A DNA stretch of 64,000 nucleotides from DASRLE01 sp963825315 (GCA_963825315.1 CAWGST010000004.1:124001-188000), one strand, 5' to 3'. Shown: positions 1-8,622, counted from the first letter of the stretch. Made by a program: numbers and translations. The notes: a model not told the origin generated them from the letters alone.

Positions 1-1
1 G

Positions 2-754
2 CGGCAGCATTGGAAACTCACCTTGCACCCGGCAAACCGGGGCCGGCGTTTCATCGGCCAATGTGGCATCACCAACTTCCGTGCCGGCCTTCAGGTGGAT
101 AATTTCCGCCCTCTCTCGTTGGTCTTGCAGGCGAGGGTGGCGACTTGTTCTCCCTTATCCCACACCGTCAGCCAAGGGAGAAACGATCGGTTCTGGTCCA
201 AGCACGCCGGGGAACCCGTTTCCCCCGCCGCCTTCCATCACGCGGTGGCTTTGGTGCGTCTGGTCCTCCACGATTTGGAATCCACCGCCCAGGCCCGGAT
301 GGCCGGAAGCGGATTGGAAAGCGCCTTGCGCAGGTTGAACAACACTCAAATCGAGGCCGCCCGCCTGCGCGGGGAGCTGCGCCGTCGGTTGCCCGACCTC
401 CCGGAATCCACGCTCCAACCTGGTTTGGGCAGCCGCGACCAGAAGCTCGTTGAAGCGATGCTCGACTACGTGCATCAGCATTACCACCACCCGTTCAGCT
501 TGGGCGAACTGGCCTTGGCCATGAAGATGAACGCCTCCTATCTCTCCGCCCTGTTCAGTCAAACAACGGGCGTGACCTTCCACCAATTCCTCGAAGAAGT
601 TCGGCTCTCCAAGGCCAGGGAGTTGCTCCGCGATCCGCGAAACCGCGTTTGCGAAGTGGCCTGTGCGGCGGGCTACGCCAGCCCGGACTCCTTTCGTCAT
701 GCCTTCAAGGCCCATGAGGGCCTTTCCCCGGAGGCTTGGCGGGCGGGGCAATAA
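2..754 (+). CDS. AraC-family transcriptional regulator, 5' end outside window
   Basis: DNA-binding transcription regulator. The frame is open to the left edge, so the true start lies upstream; the first possible internal start is TTG at 23. The C-terminal ~100 residues form a typical double-HTH AraC domain: YVHQHYHHPFSLGELA, then MNASYLSALFSQTTGVTF for the first helix pair, then VCEVACAAGYASPDSFRHAFK for the second. The N-terminal part (RPLSLVLQARVA, preceded by CGITNF) resembles the end of a PocR-type ligand-sensing domain, and a helical linker follows. The effector is unknown. The PEP-CTERM gene downstream is about 190 nt away on the same strand, but nothing shows that it is the target. The family call is firm; the sensory domain is tentative. 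Confidence 0.85.
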   Translation, partial: RQHWKLTLHPANRGRRFIGQCGITNFRAGLQVDNFRPLSLVLQARVATCSPLSHTVSQGRNDRFWSKHAGEPVSPAAFHHAVALVRLVLHDLESTAQARMAGSGLESALRRLNNTQIEAARLRGELRRRLPDLPESTLQPGLGSRDQKLVEAMLDYVHQHYHHPFSLGELALAMKMNASYLSALFSQTTGVTFHQFLEEVRLSKARELLRDPRNRVCEVACAAGYASPDSFRHAFKAHEGLSPEAWRAGQ

Positions 755-942
755 CTTTGGCCTTTTATCGCCCAAAACCAGCCAAAATCCAAAGAATTAT
801 CCGCTTTTCCAAAATCTTATCCGTTGCGGAACCGGGCCATTCCTGCTTAAATGACCTGTATCTTGAACAACGACAAACAATTGCATGGAGGTATCATCGC
901 TAACCTTCGATAAGGCCTCCACTGAAACCCTGAAGGATTATT

Positions 943-2391
943 ATGAAAGTGAAAATAAGCATGGTTCGATCTTTGGCAGCCGCAGTGAGCACGTTGGGTA
1001 TCACGTTCGCGGCTATCGGTCAGCCTGTCGCAAGCACGGGCGCTCTCGGGCAACTGGATCCCACTACGACGCTCACATTCGACACTGACAACGGCACCTA
1101 CCAGATAGATGGCGGCTCCTGGCTTTCCGGTGGCACACTTGATAGTGGAGGATCTGCAATGCTGTATGATTTCACGGGCATTACCTTGGGGCAGACCGTC
1201 ACAGTTTCGGCCTTTGGCGGCTATTCTCTGGGTCTCGTGGCGGAGGACAACATCGTCATTTCTGATTCACTATCGTTCGCGGGAGCGAATGGGCAAAATG
1301 GTCAGGACGGATATGGCCAGATTGCCGGAGGTTCCGGAGGAGGCGGAGGAGGCGGTGGTGCCTTGATGCTCTACAGCAGCACCGGGTCTATCACCGTCAA
1401 CGGAAATATCGACCTGCGGGGTGGCGAGACCGGAACGCAAGGCGCGAGTTATTTGTCCGGTGCAAACAGTGGTGGCGCCGGAGGGGCGGGCGGGGCCGCC
1501 GGGGTCGGTGGCGGAGCCGGGGGAGCTGGCGGGAGTTGTGTAGCAGGTGGCTCTGGTGGCGATGGTGGAAACGGAAGCGGCTTGGGTGGCGGCGGCGGCG
1601 GTGGAGGGGGCGGCGCTAGTGGGGGCCAGCCAGGACTCCATGGAAATAAAGGGCTAGCCGGCAATGCAACTCGAGGATTTGGAAATGATGGGAGCGACGG
1701 CCTCCAGGGGGGACTGGGTAGAGGAAATGGGACCCCAGGAGGGGACGGCGGAGCCTTCGGGGCAGGCAACGCGGCAGCTCGTGCAGGTAACGGGGGAGTT
1801 GGCGGGGTCGGCGGCGCTCTTCAGGGCGGTCCAGCCGGAGGCGGAGGCCCTGGTCTTCCAGGTGCGCCCGGCGCTGGCAATGGAGGAGGAGGAGGAGGAG
1901 GAGGAGGATCGGACAACTACGCCGCTGGCCCCATCGGAACAGTTGGTAAGGGCGGTCCAGGCGGCGGGGGGAGTGCAAAAGGTGGCGGTGACGGGCTCCA
2001 GGGCGCTTCGGGTGGCGGGGGTGGATTATTCTTCGCTGCCTCTGATGTGGATATTAATGGATCGGTTTTCCTTGGGACAGGCTCCGGCGCAATCTTTGGG
2101 ACTCTCACAGGAACCGGTAGTTTTGACGTTCCGACGGCTTCCTACATTGGAAATCCGCTTGCCGAGGACAGCGAAGGCAACCCACTTAATTACAACACCG
2201 TTAGTATTCATCCCTTTTCCGAATTGAGCAGCATTACGCCAGAAATCTTTTCGTTGGCCGGCGGAAGCGGAGAGGGCGGCCCTGGCGGCCCTGGCATCTC
2301 TGTACCGGAGCCTACGAGCGCATCGCTCGCACTTTTTGCCCTCGTGCTGATGTCGAGGGTGGCCCCCAGCTTCCGGCGTGGGAGATCTTAA
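943..2391 (+). CDS. Glycine-rich secreted PEP-CTERM protein
   Basis: Probable surface or extracellular matrix protein. It has an N-terminal signal sequence (KVKISMVRSLAAAVSTLG, mature region after ~residue 30). A ~300-residue core is dominated by Gly, with runs of GGGGG and GGAGGAGG. The C-terminus is a PEP-CTERM signal: motif VPEP, hydrophobic stretch SASLALFALVLM, basic tail RRGRS. PEP-CTERM proteins are recognised by an exosortase; none is encoded in this window. The glycine tract resembles mycobacterial PE_PGRS by composition only. The ATG at 943 is chosen because the signal peptide begins there and AAGGAT lies just upstream. The core DNA is GGN-repeat rich and could vary in length by slippage. 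The exact role is unknown. Confidence 0.85.
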   Translation: MKVKISMVRSLAAAVSTLGITFAAIGQPVASTGALGQLDPTTTLTFDTDNGTYQIDGGSWLSGGTLDSGGSAMLYDFTGITLGQTVTVSAFGGYSLGLVAEDNIVISDSLSFAGANGQNGQDGYGQIAGGSGGGGGGGGALMLYSSTGSITVNGNIDLRGGETGTQGASYLSGANSGGAGGAGGAAGVGGGAGGAGGSCVAGGSGGDGGNGSGLGGGGGGGGGGASGGQPGLHGNKGLAGNATRGFGNDGSDGLQGGLGRGNGTPGGDGGAFGAGNAAARAGNGGVGGVGGALQGGPAGGGGPGLPGAPGAGNGGGGGGGGGSDNYAAGPIGTVGKGGPGGGGSAKGGGDGLQGASGGGGGLFFAASDVDINGSVFLGTGSGAIFGTLTGTGSFDVPTASYIGNPLAEDSEGNPLNYNTVSIHPFSELSSITPEIFSLAGGSGEGGPGGPGISVPEPTSASLALFALVLMSRVAPSFRRGRS

Positions 2392-2651
2392 ACCGCCGTA
2401 GCTGGGACCAAGAGTCTCTGGGTGCTTACCGGAGAGGTTCATAACTGGATCCTCGGAAACAAGTGGTTGAAAGGGTCGCCTAACATTGTGACTTTTTGCT
2501 CTTTAGAATGTTTCCCTGGATTCATGGAGTCGCTGATTAAGCGATGGCCATGCCCCCTATCCTGAATCGCTGACAAATCCATTGCAGTGACATCATGGTT
2601 TCCTGCCGCAGCCGCGCGGCCAGGGCTGCTTTCACTGGGTCATACGCCGCC

Positions 2652-2678
2652 GTCAGGGGGGGCGCGTAGCCCCCTGAC
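2652..2678. repeat. Perfect 9-bp inverted repeat
   Basis: The arms are GTCAGGGGG and CCCCCTGAC with a 9-nt loop. No T-run follows on either strand, so a Rho-independent terminator is not well supported. It could be a stem-loop at the end of the PEP-CTERM transcript or part of the repeat cluster that follows. Confidence 0.5.
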
Positions 2679-2702
2679 AGGAATCTTGCTTTGCAGAAAG
2701 GA

Positions 2703-2775
2703 GCAACGCAAAGGGCCAGGACGCGAGGGCGCAAAGAAAAAATGATTTCCTGGCGTCTTGGCGTCTTTGCAAGAC
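2703..2775. repeat. GCAAAG/CTTTGC imperfect palindrome, copy 1
   Basis: The left arm contains AACGCAAAG and GGGCGCAAAG; the right arm contains CTGGCGTCTTGGCG and CTTTGC. The centre AATGATTTCC is shared with the copy at 38785-38856, including the flank CTGGCGTCTTGGCG. It is a dispersed intergenic element of unknown function. Confidence 0.6.
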
Positions 2776-2857
2776 AGAGAACAACTTGGCGTTTTTCCTC
2801 TCCCAGCCTTTTCGGGCTGCGTGGCGGGGTGGAATCTCAGCGCGCTTTTTCGCCGGT

Positions 2858-2946
2858 TTTTCGGGCTGTTGTCAGGAAAACATACTTGACCACAAGGCCC
2901 CCGACATCCGTTTCGACCAATGTTTGCAGGGGGGTCGTGTTATACC
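2858..2946. repeat. TGTCAAG-type dispersed element, copy 1 (diverged)
   Basis: Aligns with the copies at 38.9 and 39.1 kb. Shared blocks are CATACTTGAC, AAGGCCCCCGACA, TTTCGACCAATGTTTGCAGG and TCGTGTT. The 7-bp palindrome seen in the other two copies is degraded here (TGTCAGG / CTTGACC). It lies about 70 bp before the SIS gene start. Confidence 0.65.
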
Positions 2947-3016
2947 TTTCGGAAATGCAGGGCCAGGGCCTAACATGGTTCTTGAATCCCGCGCAAATTG
3001 CTTTAGATTGGCTGCG

Positions 3017-3586
3017 ATGAACCAATGGATTTCTGATTATCTTACGGCCCAAAAGGCGGCGCTGGATTCCATCCCGACGGAAGCGGTGTCGCGCCTGATT
3101 GAAATGCTGCGGAAGACTCTGCGCGAAGACCGTCACATTTTCGTCTTTGGCAACGGCGGCAGCGCGGCCAATGCCTCCCATTTTGTGACCGATCTGGGCA
3201 AAGGTTCGTCGGACAAGATTGGCAAACGTTTCCGCTGCCTTTCCCTCAATGACAACGTCAGTTGGATGAGCGCCATCGGCAACGATTACTCCTACGACGA
3301 CATCTTTCTGCGGCAATTGCAAAACTACGGACGGAAGGGTGATTTGGTGCTGGCTCTGAGCGTCAGCGGCAGTTCGCCCAATGTGGTCAAAGCCGTGGAA
3401 TGGGCCAATCAAAACGGTTTGGAAACGATCGGGCTTTGCGGCGCCAAACGCGGCGGCCTGGCAAAAATCGCCAAACATTCCATCGTGATTGACTCAACTC
3501 ACTACGGACGGGTGGAGGACGCGCAAATGGCCATCTGCCACATGCTGTGCTACGCCTTCATGGAGAATCCGGACTTGGGAAAGTAG
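3017..3586 (+). CDS. SIS-domain phosphosugar isomerase (GmhA-like)
   Basis: Single SIS domain of 189 aa, similar in length to sedoheptulose-7-phosphate isomerase GmhA. GmhA makes D-glycero-D-manno-heptose 7-phosphate for LPS core or glycan precursors. Visible features: phosphosugar-binding loop FVFGNGGSAANASHF near residues 43-57, the second SIS strand/loop LALSVSGSSPNVVKA, and the C-terminal helix EDAQMAICHMLCY typical of GmhA/DiaA. The frame is open well upstream, but ATG 3017 gives the normal family N-terminus (MNQWISDYL). GmhA and DiaA-like roles cannot be separated from sequence alone, so no symbol is given. uvrC starts 25 nt downstream, so cotranscription is likely. Confidence 0.82.
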   Translation: MNQWISDYLTAQKAALDSIPTEAVSRLIEMLRKTLREDRHIFVFGNGGSAANASHFVTDLGKGSSDKIGKRFRCLSLNDNVSWMSAIGNDYSYDDIFLRQLQNYGRKGDLVLALSVSGSSPNVVKAVEWANQNGLETIGLCGAKRGGLAKIAKHSIVIDSTHYGRVEDAQMAICHMLCYAFMENPDLGK

Positions 3587-3611
3587 CCGGGGCATCGGCG
3601 CGCCTCCTGTC

Positions 3612-5141
3612 ATGCCTGCGACCGAGCAGATTCGAAAGAAACTCAGCGTGTTGCCGCACAAGCCGGGGGTCTATCTGATGAAAGACCGGTTCGGCACGGT
3701 CATCTATGTCGGCAAGGCCCGCGACTTGCGCAAACGCGTCAGCACCTACTTCCAGCCGTCCCGCCGCATGGGTTGGGATTTGAAATTCAACGCGCTGGTC
3801 AATGCCGTCCACGATCTTGACACCTATACGGTGCGCAGTGAACCGGAGGCCATGCTCCTGGAAGGCAAGCTCATCAAGGAATATCAGCCGCGCTACAACA
3901 TCAGCTTTCGCGATGACAAACATTTCCTGCTCATCAAAATCAATCTCAACGATCCCATCCCGCGTTTCATGCTGGCGCGTCTTCGGCAGGACGACGGGGC
4001 GCGCTACTTTGGCCCGTTCGCCCATTCCTCCTCCGCCCGGCACACCTTGACGCTGGCCCGCCGCAAATTCAACTTGCGCGGCTGCCGGCCATTGACTCCC
4101 GGAGCGGAAGATTACAAACATTGTCTCTACGGCCATCTCAAGTACTGCACCGCCCCCTGCATCGGCAATGTCGCGCGCGGGGAATATCTGCAACAGGTGC
4201 TGGCCGCCTGCGATTTTCTCGCCGGCCAAACCGATGAGATGGAGAGCGAACTGAAGGAGCAGATGCGCAAAGCGGCCGCGGCCGAAGATTTTGAAAAAGC
4301 CGCCCAATTTCGCGACGCCCTGCAAGACCTGCGCCGCACCACGCAAAAAACCCGGCATTATAAACGGATGCCTTGCAATCTGCCCGTGGCCATCGAACCG
4401 CGCCTGGACCTGGCCGAGCTGGCCAAAGTCCTCAATCTTCCCGACACCCCCGCGCGCATTGAAGGCTTTGACATTTCCAATATCAGCGGGACTTTTGCCG
4501 TGGCCTCGATGGTCAGCTTTCGCGACGGCAAACCGGACCGTTCCAACTATCGCCGTTTTCGGATTAAAACCGTGACCGGCCAGGATGACTTTGCCTGCAT
4601 GGCCGAGACGGTTCGGCGGCGCTATTCGCGCCTGCTGCGCGAGCGAACGGAAATCGCGCAGGGCCGCGCGCCGTCCCCTCTTCCCGATCTGATTGTTATT
4701 GACGGCGGCAAGGGGCAACTCAATGCCACGGTGGCGGAGTTGACCCAATTGGGCCTGGGCCATATCGCCGTCATCGGGCTGGCCAAGGAATTCGAAGAAA
4801 TATTCCGGCCCGGCCAGGACGCGCCGTTGCGTTTGAGCCATGATTCCGGCGCTTTGAAACTGCTGCAGCGTGTGCGGGACGAATCGCATCGTTTCGCCAA
4901 CACTTACAACGCCCAGCTCCGATTAAAGAAAATCTCCGAGAGCATTCTCGATGAATTTCCCGGCATCGGCCGGCAGCGCAAGGCGGCGCTGCTCAAAAAA
5001 TTCGGCTCGGTGCAGCGCCTGCGCTTTGCCACGGTCGAGGCCATCGCCGCCGTGCCGGGCTTTGGCGGCAAGGCGGCGGTCGAATTGAAGAAATTCCTCG
5101 AGGCCCGCTCCGCCGCGCCAAACCAAACCACCGGCTCCTGA
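3612..5141 (+). CDS. uvrC: Excinuclease ABC subunit C
   Basis: Nucleotide-excision repair endonuclease making both incisions with the UvrAB-DNA complex. Domain order: GIY-YIG nuclease (PGVYLMKD...VIYVGKA, residues ~15-95); UVR motif that contacts UvrB (around AAAEDFEKAAQFRDALQDLR, ~225); RNase H-like 3' nuclease with GFDISNISG and VIDGGKGQL; tandem helix-hairpin-helix (FPGIGRQRKAALL, VPGFGGKAA). At 509 aa it is shorter than E. coli UvrC (~610) but carries all the domains. ATG 3612 gives the usual family start (IRKKLSVLPHKPGVY) and lies just after the SIS gene, in the same direction. Two uvrA-type genes occur at 52-55 kb and 62-64 kb; uvrB is not in the window. Confidence 0.95.
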   Translation: MPATEQIRKKLSVLPHKPGVYLMKDRFGTVIYVGKARDLRKRVSTYFQPSRRMGWDLKFNALVNAVHDLDTYTVRSEPEAMLLEGKLIKEYQPRYNISFRDDKHFLLIKINLNDPIPRFMLARLRQDDGARYFGPFAHSSSARHTLTLARRKFNLRGCRPLTPGAEDYKHCLYGHLKYCTAPCIGNVARGEYLQQVLAACDFLAGQTDEMESELKEQMRKAAAAEDFEKAAQFRDALQDLRRTTQKTRHYKRMPCNLPVAIEPRLDLAELAKVLNLPDTPARIEGFDISNISGTFAVASMVSFRDGKPDRSNYRRFRIKTVTGQDDFACMAETVRRRYSRLLRERTEIAQGRAPSPLPDLIVIDGGKGQLNATVAELTQLGLGHIAVIGLAKEFEEIFRPGQDAPLRLSHDSGALKLLQRVRDESHRFANTYNAQLRLKKISESILDEFPGIGRQRKAALLKKFGSVQRLRFATVEAIAAVPGFGGKAAVELKKFLEARSAAPNQTTGS

Positions 5142-5190
5142 TTTAAAAAAGTTTGATCTTTCCGCGCCCTTTGGTATCCCTGAGGCAGGC

Positions 5191-5643
5191 ATGAATAAAA
5201 AAACAGTCTTTCTCGGGATCGTTGTCTTTCTTGCCTTGATCTTTGCCCTGCCGGCAACGCGTGATGAATTGGATTGGCGCTGGACGGAATCGCGGGACCA
5301 AGCCGCGGACTACATGCAGTATTATACCGACTGGCCAAAGGGGCGGCACACGGCCGAGGCCAGGCTTCGCTATGAGCAAAGGACTTGGAACGATACAAAA
5401 AGGGCCATGATCAACGAGGCGATTAAAAAAAATTCCGCGGCCAAATCCGACCCGGAAGCCCGCAAAGAGCGGCGGGCGCGGCTGGAGCGTTTCTTCTGGA
5501 AGCAAGTGACCAACGAAAACACTCTCTTCAGCTACAAGGATTATCTCATGCGCTATCCCGCCGGACAATTCGCCGCCCAAGCCCGCCGCCAGATCGATGA
5601 TCTAACCCGCAAAGCGGCCAGCGGGGGCGACAGCGCGAATTAA
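5191..5643 (+). CDS. Small membrane-anchored or secreted protein of unknown function
   Basis: A 150-aa product starting with a hydrophobic helix (KTVFLGIVVFLALIFALP, residues 4-21). This acts either as an uncleaved anchor or a signal peptide without a clear cleavage site. The rest is charged and helical. It contains YMQYYTDWPKGRHTAEARLRYE and later YLMRYPAGQFAAQARRQID, two stretches resembling single TPR-like 'YP.G..A..A' units as in YbgF/BamD-type periplasmic proteins. A weak AGG lies before the ATG. It follows uvrC by 49 nt on the same strand. It is probably a real gene because of its composition and signal; the function is unknown. Confidence 0.6.
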   Translation: MNKKTVFLGIVVFLALIFALPATRDELDWRWTESRDQAADYMQYYTDWPKGRHTAEARLRYEQRTWNDTKRAMINEAIKKNSAAKSDPEARKERRARLERFFWKQVTNENTLFSYKDYLMRYPAGQFAAQARRQIDDLTRKAASGGDSAN

Positions 5644-5663
5644 GGGGACACTGGTCATTCTTT

Positions 5664-6287
5664 TTAGCCCTTCGCGCTCACTTGGCCGCAGGCGGCGCGG
5701 GTTTTCCATTGTTCGGGCTCGAGCAGTGCGACGTTGGCTTCGGCCTTGATTTTATCCAGGTAGGCCGGCAGCGCCTTTTCGGCCTCTTTCTCAACAAGAT
5801 AAACCTTGATTTTCGTCTTGACCTCGGCGAACTGTTCGTGCTTCGCCGGAAATTTTTCCAGCCCTTTTATAATGTGATACCCATACTGGGTTTCCACGAT
5901 GTCGCTGATTTGGTTGGTCTTGAGGGAGAAAGCCGCCGCCTCGAATTCCGGCACCATTCGACTTCGCGGGAACGTGTACTCGCCGCCTTTGTCCTTTGAG
6001 CCGGGGTCTTCGGAATACTGCCTGACCAACTTGCCGAAATCCTCCCCTTTGTCGGCGCGCGCTTTAAGGTCCCTGGCCAGTTTTTCCTTCTCCTGCTTTT
6101 TTTCCGGCGGCAAGGCGCGTTGCTGGGCGCGCGGGTTCAGCGGATCCGGCGGCTCCAGGGTTGAAATGAGAATATGGCTGACGCGCACTTGTTCGGGTAT
6201 CTCAAACTTGTCCGGGTTGTCGTCATAGAATTGTTTGGCGGCGGCGTCGGAAATCGTGATTCCATTGGTTGTTTCCCGCTCCAGCAC
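5664..6287 (-). CDS. Parvulin (PpiC) peptidyl-prolyl isomerase, C-terminal part after frameshift
   Basis: Carries the parvulin rotamase domain: VRVSHILIST, KARADKGEDFGKLVRQYSEDPGS, GGEYTFPRSRMVPEFEAAAF, and TQYGYHIIKGLE. It belongs with the N-terminal part at 6223-6750. The frames join near 6297-6299, where removing one T (coding strand) gives the continuous sequence EEQLARRVLERE. Joined, the protein has ~361 aa with signal peptide, SurA-like N-terminal helices, and one PPIase domain, expected to assist folding in the periplasm. As deposited, this part has no credible start of its own. See findings for the choice between sequence error, pseudogene and frameshifting. Confidence 0.75.
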   Translation of the reverse strand: MLERETTNGITISDAAAKQFYDDNPDKFEIPEQVRVSHILISTLEPPDPLNPRAQQRALPPEKKQEKEKLARDLKARADKGEDFGKLVRQYSEDPGSKDKGGEYTFPRSRMVPEFEAAAFSLKTNQISDIVETQYGYHIIKGLEKFPAKHEQFAEVKTKIKVYLVEKEAEKALPAYLDKIKAEANVALLEPEQWKTRAACGQVSAKG

Positions 6288-6750
6288 CCGCCGGGCAAAG
6301 CTGTTCTTCGCACGCCCGCTCCCGCACTTGCTCCAACGTCATTCCGCTGGCCTTGATCTGCGCGTCGAACAACTCCGGAGTCGGCGCCGATTTGCGGGCC
6401 TCGTTGATGTTGTCCTCCACCATCTTCCTGGTCGTGGCTCTATCGTCCGCCGTCGCCTTTTGCGTCAAGATTTTCGTGATGATCAGGTGTTCCAGCAAAT
6501 TGGATCTGATCACGCTGCGTTCGCCTTCCGGAATGCTGCCGCCGTTGGCCGCGACGCTGGTGTTGTAGCTCAGAAATGCGTCATCGAGCTGGCTGCGCTT
6601 GATTTCGAAACCCTTGCCGGTGGCAACCACCGGATCGGGGAAATTAACGGCGGGTTTGTCCGTCGCGGCGGCGCGGGCGGGCGGTTGCCCTGGCCCCAGC
6701 GCCAGGGCCAGCGCGGCCAGCAACACATTTTGTTTTGTGAATGGATTCAT
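6223..6750 (-). CDS. SurA/PpiC-like chaperone, N-terminal part before frameshift
   Basis: Starts at ATG 6750 with a clear GCAGAGGA ribosome site 8 nt upstream. It has a signal peptide (NVLLAALALALGPGQPPARAAA) and then the N-terminal helical chaperone domain of SurA/PpiC proteins (SQLDDAFLSYN, RSNLLEHLIITKILTQKA, FDAQIKASGMTLEQVRERA). After ERACEEQL the frame runs into an unrelated basic tail and stops at 6223. The matching PPIase domain continues in another frame (5664-6287). The gene follows serA by only ~20 nt on the same strand, so it is probably cotranscribed with it. Confidence 0.75.
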   Translation of the reverse strand: MNPFTKQNVLLAALALALGPGQPPARAAATDKPAVNFPDPVVATGKGFEIKRSQLDDAFLSYNTSVAANGGSIPEGERSVIRSNLLEHLIITKILTQKATADDRATTRKMVEDNINEARKSAPTPELFDAQIKASGMTLEQVRERACEEQLCPAGAGAGNNQWNHDFRRRRQTIL

Positions 6751-6768
6751 GTTGTTTTTCCTCTGCAA

Positions 6769-8361
6769 TTAAAGTTTCGCCACCCGCACATTGCTGATAT
6801 CCGGGTCTTTCTGGATTTCTGCCAGCAGTTCTGCCGGGGGGACACTGTCCAAATTCAAAACCGTCAATGCGCTTCCGCCGGCGGTGTCGCGGTTCAAACT
6901 CATGCTGGCAATATTAATGTTATGCCGGCCCATCAAGGTGCCAATATAGCCGACCATTCCCGGCCGGTCTTTATTATTCATCAGGAATAATACGCCTTCC
7001 GGCACAATTTCCACCGGCTGGCTGTTGAGCCGGACGATGCGGGGAAGGCTCTTCGCCCCGAAAATGCTGCCGGCGGCGGATACTTTCTGGCCGCCCGAAA
7101 ACACCGCAACATGCAGCCATTCATTGAAATCAGTTTCTTCGCTGGATTTGATCTCCTGGACCTCCAGTCCCAGGGAATCCGCCAGGGTGAAGACGTTGAC
7201 CTGGTTGACTTCGTTGCCCCCGGCCAACTCCAGGAAACCTTTCAAGACGGACCGCGTCACCGGATCACTGGGCAACTGAACGGCCCGACCGCCGTAAGTG
7301 ACCACGATGCGGTCATTGCGTTTCGGGGCAAGCTGGGCCAGCAGGCGTCCCAATTTCCCGCCCAGATTTAAAAATGGCTTGACCACCTGGAAGGTCTGCG
7401 CGTCCAGGTTGGGCAGGTTGACGGCGTTGCGCACACCGCCGCTCAAGAGATAATCCGTGATCGCTTCGGCCACCTCGATCCCCACATTTTCCTGCGCTTC
7501 ATGCGTGCTGGCCCCCAAATGCGGGGTCATCACCACTTGCGGCAGGCTGCGCAATGGAAAATCGGCCGGAGGCGGTTCCGTCTCATAAACATCCAGCCCG
7601 GCTCCGCCCACCTGGCCGCTTTGCAAAGCGGCGTAGAGGTCCGCCTCCTTGATGATGCCGCCGCGCGCGCAATTCAAAATGCGCACCCCTTTTTTCATTT
7701 TGCCGAAAGCCGCCGCGTTGACCATCCCTTTGGTTTCATCGCTCATGGGCATGTGGACGGTGATAAAATCAGCCGCGCCATAAACTTCATCAACATTTTC
7801 CCTCAAATCCACCTGCAAGGCCTTGGCCCGGGCCAGAGTCAGGAAAGGATCGTAGGCCAGGACTTTCATGCCGAAAGCCTGGGCGCGTTTGGCCACTTCG
7901 GTGCCGATTCGTCCCAAGCCCAGAATGCCCAGGGTTTTATTGTAAAGTTCGGTCCCCTGAAAATCCTTGCGGCTCCACTTGCCTTCCTTCATCGACATGT
8001 GCGCTTGGGGAATCTTGCGCGCCAGGGCCATGAGCATCGAGAACGTCAACTCCGCCGTCGAGATGGTGTTTCCGCCCGGTGTGTTCATCACCACAATACC
8101 GCGTTGCGTGGCGGCATCGACGTCCACATTGTCCACCCCCACCCCGGCCCGGCCCACCACGCGCAACTTGGGGGCGGCTTCGATCACCTTCCGGGTAACC
8201 TTGGTTTCCGAGCGCACGACCATGGCGTGGACTTCGCCGACCAACGGCACCAACTCGGCTTCCGGGAGCTTTTGTTTGAGCACGGTGACTTTGAATTCCG
8301 GGCGTTGTTGCAACAGGGCGATGCCTTTGGGCGAGATGGGGTCACAAACCAATACATTCAT
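6769..8361 (-). CDS. serA: D-3-phosphoglycerate dehydrogenase
   Basis: First enzyme of phosphorylated serine synthesis, oxidising 3-phosphoglycerate with NAD. Its 530 aa match the long type. It has the substrate-binding N-terminus (MNVLVCDPISPKGIALL), a Rossmann NAD site (LGILGLGRIGTEVAKRA, ~145), catalytic Arg in NCARGGIIKEADL and His in TPHLGAST, then an intervening (ASB) domain. A C-terminal ACT domain (MNNKDRPGMVGYIGTLMGRHNINIASM) suggests feedback control by serine, as known for the family. ATG 8361 is the family start. The upstream region contains a decayed LuxR-type HTH that reads the opposite way. Confidence 0.96.
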   Translation of the reverse strand: MNVLVCDPISPKGIALLQQRPEFKVTVLKQKLPEAELVPLVGEVHAMVVRSETKVTRKVIEAAPKLRVVGRAGVGVDNVDVDAATQRGIVVMNTPGGNTISTAELTFSMLMALARKIPQAHMSMKEGKWSRKDFQGTELYNKTLGILGLGRIGTEVAKRAQAFGMKVLAYDPFLTLARAKALQVDLRENVDEVYGAADFITVHMPMSDETKGMVNAAAFGKMKKGVRILNCARGGIIKEADLYAALQSGQVGGAGLDVYETEPPPADFPLRSLPQVVMTPHLGASTHEAQENVGIEVAEAITDYLLSGGVRNAVNLPNLDAQTFQVVKPFLNLGGKLGRLLAQLAPKRNDRIVVTYGGRAVQLPSDPVTRSVLKGFLELAGGNEVNQVNVFTLADSLGLEVQEIKSSEETDFNEWLHVAVFSGGQKVSAAGSIFGAKSLPRIVRLNSQPVEIVPEGVLFLMNNKDRPGMVGYIGTLMGRHNINIASMSLNRDTAGGSALTVLNLDSVPPAELLAEIQKDPDISNVRVAKL

Positions 8362-8420
8362 AAAATGGAGCGCAGTCTAGGCAATGTCGGCGGCCAAGTC
8401 AAATAAATCAGGCGGGAAGA

Positions 8421-8622
8421 TTTGACCCCCTTTTCGGCGCCGCCCGGTTGACCCGCCGAGAGCAGCACGTCCTTGCCCTGCTGAACAAAGGCTGGGTGGA
8501 CAACGAGTGCGGACGCGCTCAGGATCAGCGCCTGGACCATGCACGACCACATCAAAAGCATTTTCGAGAGACTCCGCGTGCGGGCCCGAACCGAAGCGGT
8601 GATTCGCTGCCTGGAAAAGTAA
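8421..8622 (+). pseudogene. Remnant of a LuxR/NarL-type response regulator DNA-binding domain
   Basis: Reading one frame from 8421 gives DPLFGAARLTRREQHVLALL and then NKGWVDNECGRA. Shifting frame at ~8518 continues as LRISAWTMHDHIKSIFERL and RVRARTEAVIRCLEK, then a TAA stop at 8620. Together this is a near-complete LuxR HTH (LTxREQxVL...IS..T...HIKxIFexLxVRxRTEA), in two frames, with no receiver domain upstream. Losing one CG from a CGCGCG string at the break would explain the shift. It is interpreted as a truncated, frameshifted gene fossil next to serA. Confidence 0.6.

Larger units (their letters stand above)
2392..3016. other. 625-bp gap holding hairpin and dispersed repeats, no convincing gene
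   Basis: No reading frame here has protein-like character until the SIS gene. The stretch holds a perfect 9-bp stem (2652-2678), a GCAAAG/CTTTGC imperfect inverted repeat (2703-2775) and one copy of the TGTCAAG-type element (2858-2946). The last two recur in the same order near 38.8 kb. Confidence 0.7.

Noticed and set aside
1270..2108. Long Pro- and Arg-rich reading frames opposite the glycine-rich PEP-CTERM gene
   Set aside because: They are the complement of GGN repeats and have no protein-like features of their own.
943..2391. PE_PGRS-type mycobacterial protein
   Set aside because: Only the glycine composition matches. The signal peptide and C-terminal VPEP plus hydrophobic plus basic tail identify a PEP-CTERM protein.
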